From assembly GCA_016763955.1 (NCBI GenBank), contig JAESSU010000495.1:1-19914 (forward strand): 19,914 nt of DNA. The letters run 5' to 3'. This document shows, piece after piece, positions 1 through 7,409 of this stretch (position 1 is its first letter; each line of letters starts with the position of its first letter). Source of the DNA: Phycisphaeraceae bacterium. GTDB lineage: Bacteria; Planctomycetota; Phycisphaerae; Phycisphaerales; Phycisphaeraceae. Under the pieces are notes generated by a model, which saw only the letters and a list, made by a program, of their open reading frames with translations, searched no databases and was not told the DNA's origin. Both the position numbers and the translations under genes were made by a program.

Positions 1-16
1 AACCCCATCTCACAGC

Positions 17-73
17 AAAGCCGCTGATACTACACACGCAGCACCAGCATGATTCAATCCATCTAGCGGCTTT
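17..73. repeat. inverted repeat downstream of the NFU gene
   Basis: AAAGCCGCT at 17-25 is matched by AGCGGCTTT at 65-73. The pairing extends by GAT/ATC at 26-28 and 61-63 with one bulged T, leaving a loop of about 32 bases. It lies just past the 3' end of the minus-strand NFU gene, so it could be a structured 3' end. The loop is long and there is no T-run beyond three bases, so I do not call it an intrinsic terminator. Nothing else is recognisable in positions 1-129. Confidence 0.35.
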
Positions 74-129
74 ACCAGATCGCAACTATTTACCAGAAGC
101 ACAGATTCCATCGCAGCATCCCTGCATGC

Positions 130-393
130 TTAGTGAACCTGCTCCACAGCCACCACTTCTGGCACTTTTTCTATCAAATTTCGTTCAATACCCATCTGCA
201 ATGTGATCGTGCTTGACGGACAGCCCACGCACGCCCCCATCAGACGAATGCGAACGATCCCTGCGTCGGTGATTTCGACCAACTCCAGATCGCCGCCATC
301 AGACTGAATGGCTGGACGAATGCGTTCGAGCACTTCAATAACGCGCTGCCGAACGCTGCTAGGCTCACTGGTTGTGGACGTTTCATCACTCAT
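130..393 (-). CDS. NifU-like C-terminal (NFU) domain protein, Fe-S cluster scaffold/carrier
   Basis: This small cytoplasmic protein of 87 residues consists almost entirely of an NFU domain. Proteins of this family hold a labile [4Fe-4S] cluster at a dimer interface and pass it to client apoproteins. The visible signature is CVGC in the segment GACVGCPSS, giving the CxxC cysteines at residues 55 and 58. It is preceded by an [11 protein letters not shown] strand and followed by an amphipathic helix ([12 protein letters not shown]), which is the normal order for the family. The length matches stand-alone NFU proteins, which lack the IscU-like and ferredoxin-like parts of full NifU. The first 12 residues are a Ser/Thr-rich tail. 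No other Fe-S assembly gene is visible nearby. It is divergent from the tRNA gene, so its promoter should lie within 394-550. The family call is firm; the client proteins are unknown. Confidence 0.92.
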   Translation of the reverse strand: MSDETSTTSEPSSVRQRVIEVLERIRPAIQSDGGDLELVEITDAGIVRIRLMGACVGCPSSTITLQMGIERNLIEKVPEVVAVEQVH

Positions 394-599
394 AACGTTT
401 CTAATCCATGATTACAGTATTGTTAAACTATCCATATGATACCTAAGTCACCGGCCTTGCCAACTGTCTATTCCCAAAATCAGGGATTAAAGGGTGTTTG
501 CAGAAATATAGCACCGGGCTCTGAACATCATTCGTTATTTATTGCGAACCTCACCGCCGCTAAAGACTTGCAGACGTACAGCTAAAACAATCACCTCAC

Positions 600-628
600 T
601 TGACGATTCCACTGCACAAGGGTAACAT
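600..628 (+). promoter_or_regulatory. sigma70-type promoter for tRNA-Thr
   Basis: TTGACG at 600-605 is followed after exactly 17 bases by TAACAT at 623-628, a good match to the vegetative -35/-10 pattern. Transcription would start near 635, leaving a 5' leader of about 20 bases before the mature tRNA at 656. The rest of 394-599, between the NFU start and this site, shows no gene. Confidence 0.6.
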
Positions 629-655
629 TTTCCTCCTTGGCATATGTCAAGTCTT

Positions 656-728
656 GCCATCCTAGCTCAGTTGGTAGAGCACACCCTTGGTAAGGGTGAG
701 GTCGTGGGTTCAAGTCCCATGGATGGCT
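656..728 (+). tRNA. tRNA-Thr (anticodon GGT)
   Basis: A complete cloverleaf can be folded by eye. The acceptor stem is GCCATCC with GGATGGC and the D stem is GCTC with GAGC. The anticodon stem is CACCC with GGGTG around the loop TTGGTAA, and the T arm is GTGGG-TTCAAGT-CCCAT with one G-T wobble. The anticodon GGT at 689-691 reads ACC and ACT threonine codons. The discriminator base is T at 728, and no CCA is encoded. A promoter lies immediately upstream and an intrinsic terminator begins 7 bases downstream, so it appears to be a single-gene transcript. I see no integrase or duplicated 3' tRNA segment beside it, so it is not evidently used as an attachment site. Confidence 0.96.
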
Positions 729-734
729 TTATAC

Positions 735-770
735 AAGGCTTGCAAACACAATAGTTTGCAGGCCTTTTTT
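735..770 (+). terminator. intrinsic terminator after tRNA-Thr
   Basis: A 13-bp stem (735-747 paired with 754-766) has a single G-T wobble and a 6-base loop (ACAATA). It runs into T residues up to 770. This is a textbook Rho-independent terminator for the tRNA transcript. Confidence 0.9.
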
Positions 771-1032
771 ATTGCCATTTTTTATCTCTGATTCATCCGT
801 TTTGCAATTGTATCTCTAACTGCCCAACGCCCCCTACCTCAGAACAATGGCAATTGACATGCAAGCCCCAATGGCAAGCATCGTCAGCTTAAAATCAAAA
901 ATTTGAGCCTCCACCTATCCCCCATACTGATCAAGTGCAAAAAAAAACGAACTATTACCTATTGTTGACTTTTATGCTAAAAATAAACCCTAATTGCGGT
1001 GATTTATTTTTGAGCGGATATTTCCCTAGAAA

Positions 1033-1046
1033 TGCAAACGGTCTAC
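1033..1046. promoter_or_regulatory. possible LacI-family operator, distal half-site
   Basis: TGCAAACGGTCTAC fits the general LacI/GalR operator pattern TGnAAnCGnTTnCA perfectly in its left half and poorly in its right half (7 of 10 defined positions). It sits just upstream of the possible -10 TATAAC at 1049-1054. It is a weak call on its own and rests mainly on the better site about 105 bases downstream. Confidence 0.25.
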
Positions 1047-1137
1047 TGTATAACTAAAGGTGATCAAAAAGTCTGTAACGACTAGAGCTGTCTATACAAT
1101 CTGGAATTTATTTCACCTGTGTCATTTCTGACTCATA

Positions 1138-1151
1138 TTAAACCGTTTACA
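1138..1151. promoter_or_regulatory. possible LacI-family operator before the LamG gene
   Basis: TTAAACCGTTTACA matches 9 of the 10 defined positions of the LacI/GalR operator pattern TGnAAnCGnTTnCA, with the central CG in place. It ends 28 bases before the ATG of the LamG gene. A bound repressor there would block transcription or early elongation. No LacI-type gene is in the window, so any regulator would be encoded elsewhere. Confidence 0.4.
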
Positions 1152-1179
1152 AGCATCCAATCAATATAAAGGTTCTCAA

Positions 1180-2685
1180 ATGTCAAAATTTTTCGTGGTA
1201 TTTGCAGTCGCTCTAGCCTGTTTCCTAAGCACGCAGACATTTGCTCAAGACCAAATATTTATGATGGAAACCTATGCTGCTAAGGTCGAAGTAGCCAACG
1301 GAACACTTACCATCGACAGTAATGGGTTAAAGGTCATGCAGTTACTATTAATGACATTTAATAATTATGTCGAAGGGAAAAACACCCGAATTTGGCCACC
1401 ACGATCAGGGGGAAGCCCTCAAATTCAGGTCACTCAAAAAGGGAATAACACGCTCATTAGCATCAGCTATGACAAGCCGGGCCTCATTCAAAATTTCCAA
1501 AAAACAATCCTATTGATGCCCGATTCAATTGCCATTGAGACATCACTGACGCCCTTGCGAACTTTTTCTTCTTGTTCATCTGGCTTAGAGCTTTTCCCAG
1601 ACGTTTTTAGCGGGGCTAAATACACCGCCATCAATCGAAAAAAAACGGTCTCTGGGTACTTGCCTAAAGAAGCACCGACAAACAAGAAATCTCCGGTCAA
1701 TGGGCTCAGATACCTTTCAGAAATAACTTTCACCAAAACCCAAGTCGGCACGGTTTCATTTACGTTTAGTCAAAAAAACCTTGCAGTACTTTCAGATTTA
1801 AGAGCTGTAGGATGGTCTAAAAAATACAAATTGAGTCACTCCAAAGTCAATTACCCCGCAGGCAAGAAGCTTGAATCTGCCACCACCCTTAAAATATCAC
1901 CTAAGAATAAAGCGATTCAAAAAGTCCAAACCACAGCAATCTCACCCGCGAAAATTTTATTTGACCTAGATTTTGAAAACGGATTTGATGCAAAAGCACA
2001 AGGCAACCCATCTGTCCAAAACAAGAACACTCCGAAAATCGTAGAAGGAATTCGAGGTCATGCCGTCCAATTCGAACACGGCCAAGTCCTCCAATACATC
2101 GAATCTAAAAACCTCGACAAGAGAAAAGGCTCCCTATCATTTTGGGTCAAAGCCTCAGACATTTTAGACCCTAACGTTGAAATCTATAAAACAAGATACC
2201 TATTTTCAGAGTCCGGCAAAGCCAGGTCTGGGAGCAATATTTTTAAGTTTGCAAAAGGAACCTGGGGCGCACTCCGCTTTGACCTAAGGGACAAAAGCAA
2301 TTCTTATTGGAGCGTGTACGAATTTTACAACTGGGAAAACAATCAATGGCATCACGTGACGCTAACTTGGAACAATAAAAAAGGTGTCACCATTTATGTC
2401 GATGGGCAGGTCAAACAATCTGCTGAACAACACACACAAAAACGCAGCCTCTTACCCATACAATGGCATGCACTTCCAGCAAAACATTTTTTCATCGGCG
2501 CAATGGATAAAAAGGAACGTCACCCTGACGCGGCGCGATCGATGAAATCCGAATTTTCGACCGTGACTTATCGCCAACCGAAGCGCAAAAAGAATACGAA
2601 CGCTTTGCAGATCAAAAACTCCAAGTCACAACCTACGACCAATATCTTTTTGCAGGTAAGCCTCAAGACTGCCAACTCATTCTAA
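1180..2685 (+). CDS. secreted LamG-domain protein, 5' part of a frameshifted giant gene
   Basis: Residues 1-22 (MSKFF...TFAQ) form a clear Sec signal peptide. Residues about 24-250 are an unassigned beta-rich domain. Residues about 260-450 are a LamG/concanavalin-A-like jelly roll, recognisable from LDFENG, GHAVQFEHG, SLSFWVKA, WHHVTLTWNN, IYVDGQ and FFIGA. LamG modules bind or present carbohydrates. This frame loses family likeness after about residue 450 (position 2529) and ends in a low-complexity tail of basic residues. The expected LamG ending (IDEIRIFDRDLS) appears instead in the frame that continues to 5894. This entry is therefore the 5' portion of one gene of about 1571 residues spanning 1180-5894. 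The residues from about 451 to 501 are probably out-of-frame translation. The start is supported by AAAGG 7 bases upstream and by the signal peptide. Confidence 0.8.
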   Translation: MSKFFVVFAVALACFLSTQTFAQDQIFMMETYAAKVEVANGTLTIDSNGLKVMQLLLMTFNNYVEGKNTRIWPPRSGGSPQIQVTQKGNNTLISISYDKPGLIQNFQKTILLMPDSIAIETSLTPLRTFSSCSSGLELFPDVFSGAKYTAINRKKTVSGYLPKEAPTNKKSPVNGLRYLSEITFTKTQVGTVSFTFSQKNLAVLSDLRAVGWSKKYKLSHSKVNYPAGKKLESATTLKISPKNKAIQKVQTTAISPAKILFDLDFENGFDAKAQGNPSVQNKNTPKIVEGIRGHAVQFEHGQVLQYIESKNLDKRKGSLSFWVKASDILDPNVEIYKTRYLFSESGKARSGSNIFKFAKGTWGALRFDLRDKSNSYWSVYEFYNWENNQWHHVTLTWNNKKGVTIYVDGQVKQSAEQHTQKRSLLPIQWHALPAKHFFIGAMDKKERHPDAARSMKSEFSTVTYRQPKRKKNTNALQIKNSKSQPTTNIFLQVSLKTANSF

Positions 2686-5600
2686 AAAACCATTCAGACA
2701 AACAAGTGAGCACTGCCATCCAATGCGTCGTGGTTGATGCCCATGGCAAAACAGTTTTCACGGAGAACTTCGAAAACAAAACAATCAATCCTAGCAGCCG
2801 ATCGTTGCTGGACCTTCAATTGATTTTGCCACAACCCGGCGACTACAAACTGCAATTAACATCTGGGAAAAATGCTGAGACTCTAACTTTAAAAGCACTG
2901 CCACAAAAAGAGAACACCCTTGCAGGTGGCGAGATGGAGCTTGAACTTGTCAAGACCCTAGACCTTGTCAATCCCACCAATGACCAATTCATCACAAAGG
3001 GTGGCGACACCGTTGTCAACAGTCCCATCGGTAAATACCGCGAAACAGGCAACAAACTTCACGACCGTTTTGCCATCGGCTTTGAATTACCTCAAACCAA
3101 TGTGCCCTACCTAGCAGTCATCACATGGCCAGACAATGCAAAAAGAAGCATGGAGTTTCTCTTTCACAGTGAAAAAGGCAAGCAAGCCTACCAAGCACCC
3201 GGCGGTGTCTTTGCAGGAGACGCCTTTATCCCCTCTGGAAAGATGAAGGAATACAAACTCGTTTTTTGGCCTAAAACCAAAAAGTCTGCATTCATTATTA
3301 TGTGCTTAGAGAACGACTATCCCGCAGCGGTCAAAGAGATCAAAATCTATCGGATCAAATCTGCCCTGCCCAAACTTCCCGTCACCCCATTTACAGGCAG
3401 TCTTCCTGCACGAAACATCGGGATATTTTATGAAGACCCCGTCATCCCATTGTGCTTTGGATCAGGAGCCCTTTTCCCAGGCTTTGAACAATCCACCGAC
3501 AGACTACTAGACTATATGCAATGGTTCGGGCAAGACATTTTGAGCTATCCAATCGTCTGGTACCACGGCCCAATTTACGGCTCAGATGCGCAGCCCACCG
3601 TAGCCAACCGTAGCACACGACTACACCCAGACAACTTCCCCAGCTACCTCATCAAACGCCTTGAAGCCCGGGGCATGAAATTCCGTGCTGACATGAATAT
3701 CGGCCGTCTTGAAACACTCGATCGCATGGCAATCACAGACGAGCAACGTGTTTTTCAAGGTGAAGAAACCATTGCCAACATGCGTTACGACAACCACCTT
3801 CAACTTAACACGCCCTGGAATCTCAAAGAATCACGGTACAACACACTTGACCCTAGAGTCCAAGAAGAGGTCAAAAAAATCCTTCGAGAAGTCATGGATC
3901 GTTTTGGTGATAGCCCTGCTTTTTTAGGGGTCATGCTCATTGCCAAAGCGCCAGGTCTATTTAAACTCGGCACACTTCAAGGCGGATACAACGATATCAA
4001 CCTAACCCGTTTTCAAAAAGACACCGGCATTGTCATCCCGCCTTACAACGTCAAAGATACTTACCGTTTTGCCAAAAGCTACCAATGGCTCGTGGATCAC
4101 AAAGAAGCCTGGGAACAATGGATCTCATGGCGATGCAAAATGCTTTATCAATACTATCAAGACCTTGCTGCGATTGTGACCGCCAAACGAAAAGACCTAA
4201 AGCTATTTGTAACGTGTCGAGATAGCGGCAATATTGTTGCCGCAGCAAGTTCAGATTATCGCAACGAGGGGTTTTCTAAAAACGATCTATTGCGACAAGG
4301 CGGCATCGACATCAATCTGTTTGCAAACGACCCAGCCATTGAAGTCATCACCCTCAAACGAACCAATGAACTTCAACACCGGCGGCGATTCCATGGCCCG
4401 GAAATCGGGATCGAAGGCCGTCGGTCTCATAATTTAGTTCCTGAAATCGCCAAGATTTATCAAGCTCTCCCACAGGTTTCAACCGTTCTTTTTGATGCTT
4501 ATTTCGAAGATCGAGCCGGTCATGCATCTCCAATGAAAGACCTAGGGAAAATTCTTCCCAAGACCAAAGAGGCTGGCTGGCGATGCTCTGCTATCAATAC
4601 CAACACGTTTTACGCGCTTGAAAACTATGTCGCATCTTTGAACAATCTCGACGCACTTTCAATTACCAAAGGTGGCTTTGCCATCGGAACCCTAGGCATT
4701 GAAAATCAAATAGGACATTTTTCGCAAGCATACCGGACACTGCCTGCCATTAAATTCGACAACATTAAAGGCATTGAAGACCCTATCAGAGTCCGTCAAA
4801 AAATTGTCGATGGCCGGAATTATTTTTATGTTCTAAATCGCCTGCCAGTCGAAGTGGAATTTTCCATCACACTATCCAATAACGCACCAGCAAAAGATTT
4901 GATCAGCGGCCAACAAGCGAGCCTCAGCCAGATCACACTTAAGCCTTATGGACTTCGCACGTTTAACGTGCCAGCTAATGTAAGAGTGATTGCAGGCCAA
5001 GCGAATGTGCCAACAGATTTTTCGGCACATCTTAAAACCATGTTAAAGGCAGCAGAGAAAAGCGTCCTTAAGCTCAAAGCCAATGGCGTACAGATAACAA
5101 CCTATCAAAAATTCCTTAAAGCAGGACAGGACTGTCTCAAGGAACAAAATTACGCAAGACTCTATATTTTACTTTATGAACCCTGGGTCAATGACATGCT
5201 GCGTTTGCTTGACAGCAACTACCTACTGGGCTTTTTAAATGCAGACCCCAATTACATCACAAAGCAAAATCGCAAGCGACAAGGAACCGTCATTAAAAGC
5301 ACAAGCCCCATCACAATCGATGAGACGCTAGATGATAAAGATTGGGAGAAAGCCAAAATCATCGATGACTTTGCCGACTTCATGGACTTTAAGGGTAAAT
5401 TTTTAGCCAAACCCGCAAGCAAAAAAACAGAGGTACGCATTCTGTATGACGAGCAAAACATCTATCTGGGCATCACCTGCCAAGAACCTGACACAGACAA
5501 TATCATCATCAAGCCGGGTCTTAAAGATGGAGCGTTGTGGGCCAACGACACTTCGGTTGAATTTTTCCTGAAAAATATCAACCAAGAGAAAGGTAAGTTT

Positions 5601-5894
5601 GCCCAACTATTAGTCAATGCAGGCTCGAGCAAGACCGATCTATATGGCGGCGGATCGGGACGCAGCTGGGACATTAACTGGCAGGCACAAAGCAAAATCA
5701 CCCCCGGCAAAGGCTGGGTTTGTGAGATTGCAGTGCCACTAAAAGAGGTTGGCTACAAGCAAGGCAGCAAGCTGCTTTTTAACATCGCTCGCCATCAAAA
5801 CAAACATCCATCCTCAAGCTTGGCCATGAGAGCAGGAGGCGGCAAGCTATTTTGCGAAGAGTTCTGGATGGAACTCACTTTTAAACAAAACTAA
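2529..5894 (+). CDS. 3' part of the frameshifted gene: sandwich, barrel-like and CBM9-like domains
   Basis: This frame is open from just after the stop at 2526-2528. It begins with the missing end of the LamG domain (IDEIRIFDRDLSPTEAQ, 2538 onward). A GTG at 2706 could be read as a start but is probably an internal valine. Counting from 2706, residues 1-65 look like an Ig-like strand-rich linker and about 80-220 like a jelly-roll module. Residues about 235-720 suggest a barrel-type, possibly glycosidase-related domain (GIFYEDPVIPLCFGSG, MQWFGQDILSYPIVWYHG, GMKFRADMNIGRLE, VTCRDSG). I cannot assign a family or catalytic residues to it. Residues about 860-1062 form a CBM9-like module typical of extracellular glycan-active proteins (TIDETLDDKDWEKA, VRILYDEQNIYLGITCQEPD, DTSVEFFL, GWVCEIAVPLKEVG). 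The intact protein would be exported and would act on or bind polysaccharide. Confidence 0.75.
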   Translation, partial: RGAIDEIRIFDRDLSPTEAQKEYERFADQKLQVTTYDQYLFAGKPQDCQLILKNHSDKQVSTAIQCVVVDAHGKTVFTENFENKTINPSSRSLLDLQLILPQPGDYKLQLTSGKNAETLTLKALPQKENTLAGGEMELELVKTLDLVNPTNDQFITKGGDTVVNSPIGKYRETGNKLHDRFAIGFELPQTNVPYLAVITWPDNAKRSMEFLFHSEKGKQAYQAPGGVFAGDAFIPSGKMKEYKLVFWPKTKKSAFIIMCLENDYPAAVKEIKIYRIKSALPKLPVTPFTGSLPARNIGIFYEDPVIPLCFGSGALFPGFEQSTDRLLDYMQWFGQDILSYPIVWYHGPIYGSDAQPTVANRSTRLHPDNFPSYLIKRLEARGMKFRADMNIGRLETLDRMAITDEQRVFQGEETIANMRYDNHLQLNTPWNLKESRYNTLDPRVQEEVKKILREVMDRFGDSPAFLGVMLIAKAPGLFKLGTLQGGYNDINLTRFQKDTGIVIPPYNVKDTYRFAKSYQWLVDHKEAWEQWISWRCKMLYQYYQDLAAIVTAKRKDLKLFVTCRDSGNIVAAASSDYRNEGFSKNDLLRQGGIDINLFANDPAIEVITLKRTNELQHRRRFHGPEIGIEGRRSHNLVPEIAKIYQALPQVSTVLFDAYFEDRAGHASPMKDLGKILPKTKEAGWRCSAINTNTFYALENYVASLNNLDALSITKGGFAIGTLGIENQIGHFSQAYRTLPAIKFDNIKGIEDPIRVRQKIVDGRNYFYVLNRLPVEVEFSITLSNNAPAKDLISGQQASLSQITLKPYGLRTFNVPANVRVIAGQANVPTDFSAHLKTMLKAAEKSVLKLKANGVQITTYQKFLKAGQDCLKEQNYARLYILLYEPWVNDMLRLLDSNYLLGFLNADPNYITKQNRKRQGTVIKSTSPITIDETLDDKDWEKAKIIDDFADFMDFKGKFLAKPASKKTEVRILYDEQNIYLGITCQEPDTDNIIIKPGLKDGALWANDTSVEFFLKNINQEKGKFAQLLVNAGSSKTDLYGGGSGRSWDINWQAQSKITPGKGWVCEIAVPLKEVGYKQGSKLLFNIARHQNKHPSSSLAMRAGGGKLFCEEFWMELTFKQN

Positions 5895-5939
5895 AACACG
5901 AAGCCTCATACGACAAACACCGACAATTCAATATTAATG

Positions 5940-5979
5940 ACACAAGACCCAATCCTACGAAAGGAATTGGACCTTGTGT
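5940..5979. terminator. hairpin between convergent genes, possible bidirectional terminator
   Basis: ACACAAG at 5940-5946 pairs with CTTGTGT at 5973-5979. An inner stem CCAAT (5949-5953) pairs with ATTGG (5966-5970) across a small internal mismatch. It sits between the convergent ends of the LamG gene (5894) and a sulfatase (6045). There is no T-run on either side, so it is not a canonical intrinsic terminator. Confidence 0.4.
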
Positions 5980-6044
5980 TATGACCGAAAATCGCAAACA
6001 AGTCTGCCTGCGATGGGTGATTAACTAAAATATTTAAATGCTAC

Positions 6045-7403
6045 CTACACTGTAATGCCCAGTATCTTTTTGTACTTTGCAGCTCCACTAATTTGAGCTT
6101 CATTGGGCTGAATATGAGAATCTGGTAATGGCGAACCAGTGTCTCGCATCATCGTTTTAAGTCGCTGTCTCATTTGATCTAATTCACCCGAAAATGCGGA
6201 TTCACTACATAGGTTCTTTAATTCATAGGGATCATTGACCAAATCATAAAGTTCCTCTTTGCAAGGGATATCGCAAGGTTCGTCCATAGACTTCCACGTT
6301 GGACTTGTCATCACATCGTAATCTTCAAATCGGATCCATTGTCCAGCTTTAAATGATGTTAATGTTATCGGTTCAGCATTGGCTGCCTCGGCAGGATCAA
6401 CAGCATAAGATCGAATATATTTAAACTTTTGAGTTCTAACGTAATACAACGGATCATAGGACACGTCATAAAACATCGCGCCGAAAATCTCCGTGTGCAA
6501 GCGATCGGCTTCACCCATAAGTAGAGGCAACATAGATCGGCCTTCCATGTTGTCCTCATCCGTTGGAAGTCCACAAAAATCAAGCACCGTGGGCGTAAAG
6601 TCTAATACACTGCATAGAGCTGGCATTGGCTTACCACGTTCTAGTTTTGGATGCGACATGATCAATGGAATTTGGATACCCGGATCATAGAACGTGGCCT
6701 TTGCACGTGGGAAGGGGCTCCCGTGATCTGTGGTAAAAATAACCAAAGTATCATCACGCAAACCAAGACGATCCAGCTCGTTTAATACTTTGCCAATGGC
6801 TTGATCCATGTCCAAAATATTTTGATAAAAGTAACTGTAATCCTCACGGACTTCCGGCGTGTCCGGGAGATAAGGCGGCAGTTGTATCTCGTCTGGGTTA
6901 AAAGTTGTGTGTTGCGGCCAAGGGCGATGCACTTCCTGAAACCCAACATTTAGAAACCAAGGCGAATCATCATCACGTGGTTTTCCTAGGAATTCGACCA
7001 CATCATCACATACCGTTGAGACATTTCTCCCACTTGTATGGTGTGTGTATCCGAGTTCTTCTACGGGGCCGCGCGTTTCATGTTGTGTGCCGAACAGATG
7101 GGTTTCATAACCCCCTTCGCGCATCCGGTTTGCCAGATGCTGCTTTGGGTTGTTTAATTTCCAGCCTAGGAAGCATAGCCCAACCATCCCATTTTGATAG
7201 GGATACTGTCCGGTGTACATAGATGATCTGCTGGCACAGCATTCAGGTGCGACGGTAAAGTATCCTGTGAATTGCACACCTTGTTGTGATAGGGCATCAA
7301 GATTTTCGGATTTTACATCTTCATGTCCATAGCAGTGAAGATAGTCTCCAAGATCGTGGGGTATAAACATTAAAACGTTGGGCTTCTTTGTAGCACTACT
7401 CAT
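6045..7403 (-). CDS. S1-family sulfatase, sulfamidase-like, no signal peptide
   Basis: This formylglycine-dependent hydrolase of 452 residues should remove sulfate from a sugar O- or N-sulfate. The activation motif is C55-C-A-S-R59 followed by SSMYTGQYPYQNGM, where Cys55 would be converted to formylglycine. A metal-site DH pair is at 226-227 (FTTDHGSPFPRAK), and H108 and H159 are candidate active-site histidines. The DHGSPFPRAK context resembles the heparan-N-sulfatase (sulfamidase)-like branch, so N-desulfation of a glucosamine residue is possible but unproven. The usual DD at the end of the first strand is HD (H16-D17). The protein begins MSSATKKPNVLMFIP with no hydrophobic leader. The upstream gene ends only 6 bases away, which leaves little room for a longer N-terminus, so a cytoplasmic location is inferred. 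It is the last gene of the leftward row. Confidence 0.9.
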   Translation of the reverse strand: MSSATKKPNVLMFIPHDLGDYLHCYGHEDVKSENLDALSQQGVQFTGYFTVAPECCASRSSMYTGQYPYQNGMVGLCFLGWKLNNPKQHLANRMREGGYETHLFGTQHETRGPVEELGYTHHTSGRNVSTVCDDVVEFLGKPRDDDSPWFLNVGFQEVHRPWPQHTTFNPDEIQLPPYLPDTPEVREDYSYFYQNILDMDQAIGKVLNELDRLGLRDDTLVIFTTDHGSPFPRAKATFYDPGIQIPLIMSHPKLERGKPMPALCSVLDFTPTVLDFCGLPTDEDNMEGRSMLPLLMGEADRLHTEIFGAMFYDVSYDPLYYVRTQKFKYIRSYAVDPAEAANAEPITLTSFKAGQWIRFEDYDVMTSPTWKSMDEPCDIPCKEELYDLVNDPYELKNLCSESAFSGELDQMRQRLKTMMRDTGSPLPDSHIQPNEAQISGAAKYKKILGITV

Positions 7404-7409
7404 CTCTAT

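Larger units (their letters stand above)
771..1179. other. 409-base intergenic region upstream of the LamG gene
   Basis: No coding region is supported here on either strand. The right half is AT-rich and has an A9 run at 939-947. Possible -10 elements are TATAAC at 1049-1054 and TACAAT at 1095-1100, but neither has a good -35 partner. TTGACT at 965-970 also lacks a well-spaced -10. Two LacI-operator-like sites are described separately. A ribosome-binding site AAAGG at 1168-1172 lies 7 bases before the ATG at 1180. Confidence 0.5.

Noticed and set aside
965..993. TTGACT as the -35 of a promoter for the LamG gene
   Set aside because: No -10 hexamer lies at 16-18 bases. The nearest AT-rich candidate is about 20 bases away and poor.
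2508..2514. T AAA AAG as a programmed -1 ribosomal frameshift site joining the two halves of the LamG gene
   Set aside because: A -1 slip here enters a frame that stops at the TGA at 2526-2528, before the LamG ending. The shift must occur after 2528, where no slippery sequence exists.
2706..2708. GTG as a genuine start of a separate 1062-residue gene
   Set aside because: There is no ribosome-binding site, and the same frame upstream encodes the end of the LamG domain continuously from 2529. It is better read as an internal valine codon.
6905..7222. 105-residue plus-strand open frame opposite a sulfatase gene
   Set aside because: It is antisense to conserved sulfatase sequence and rich in His and Cys of no known family, so it is a shadow frame.
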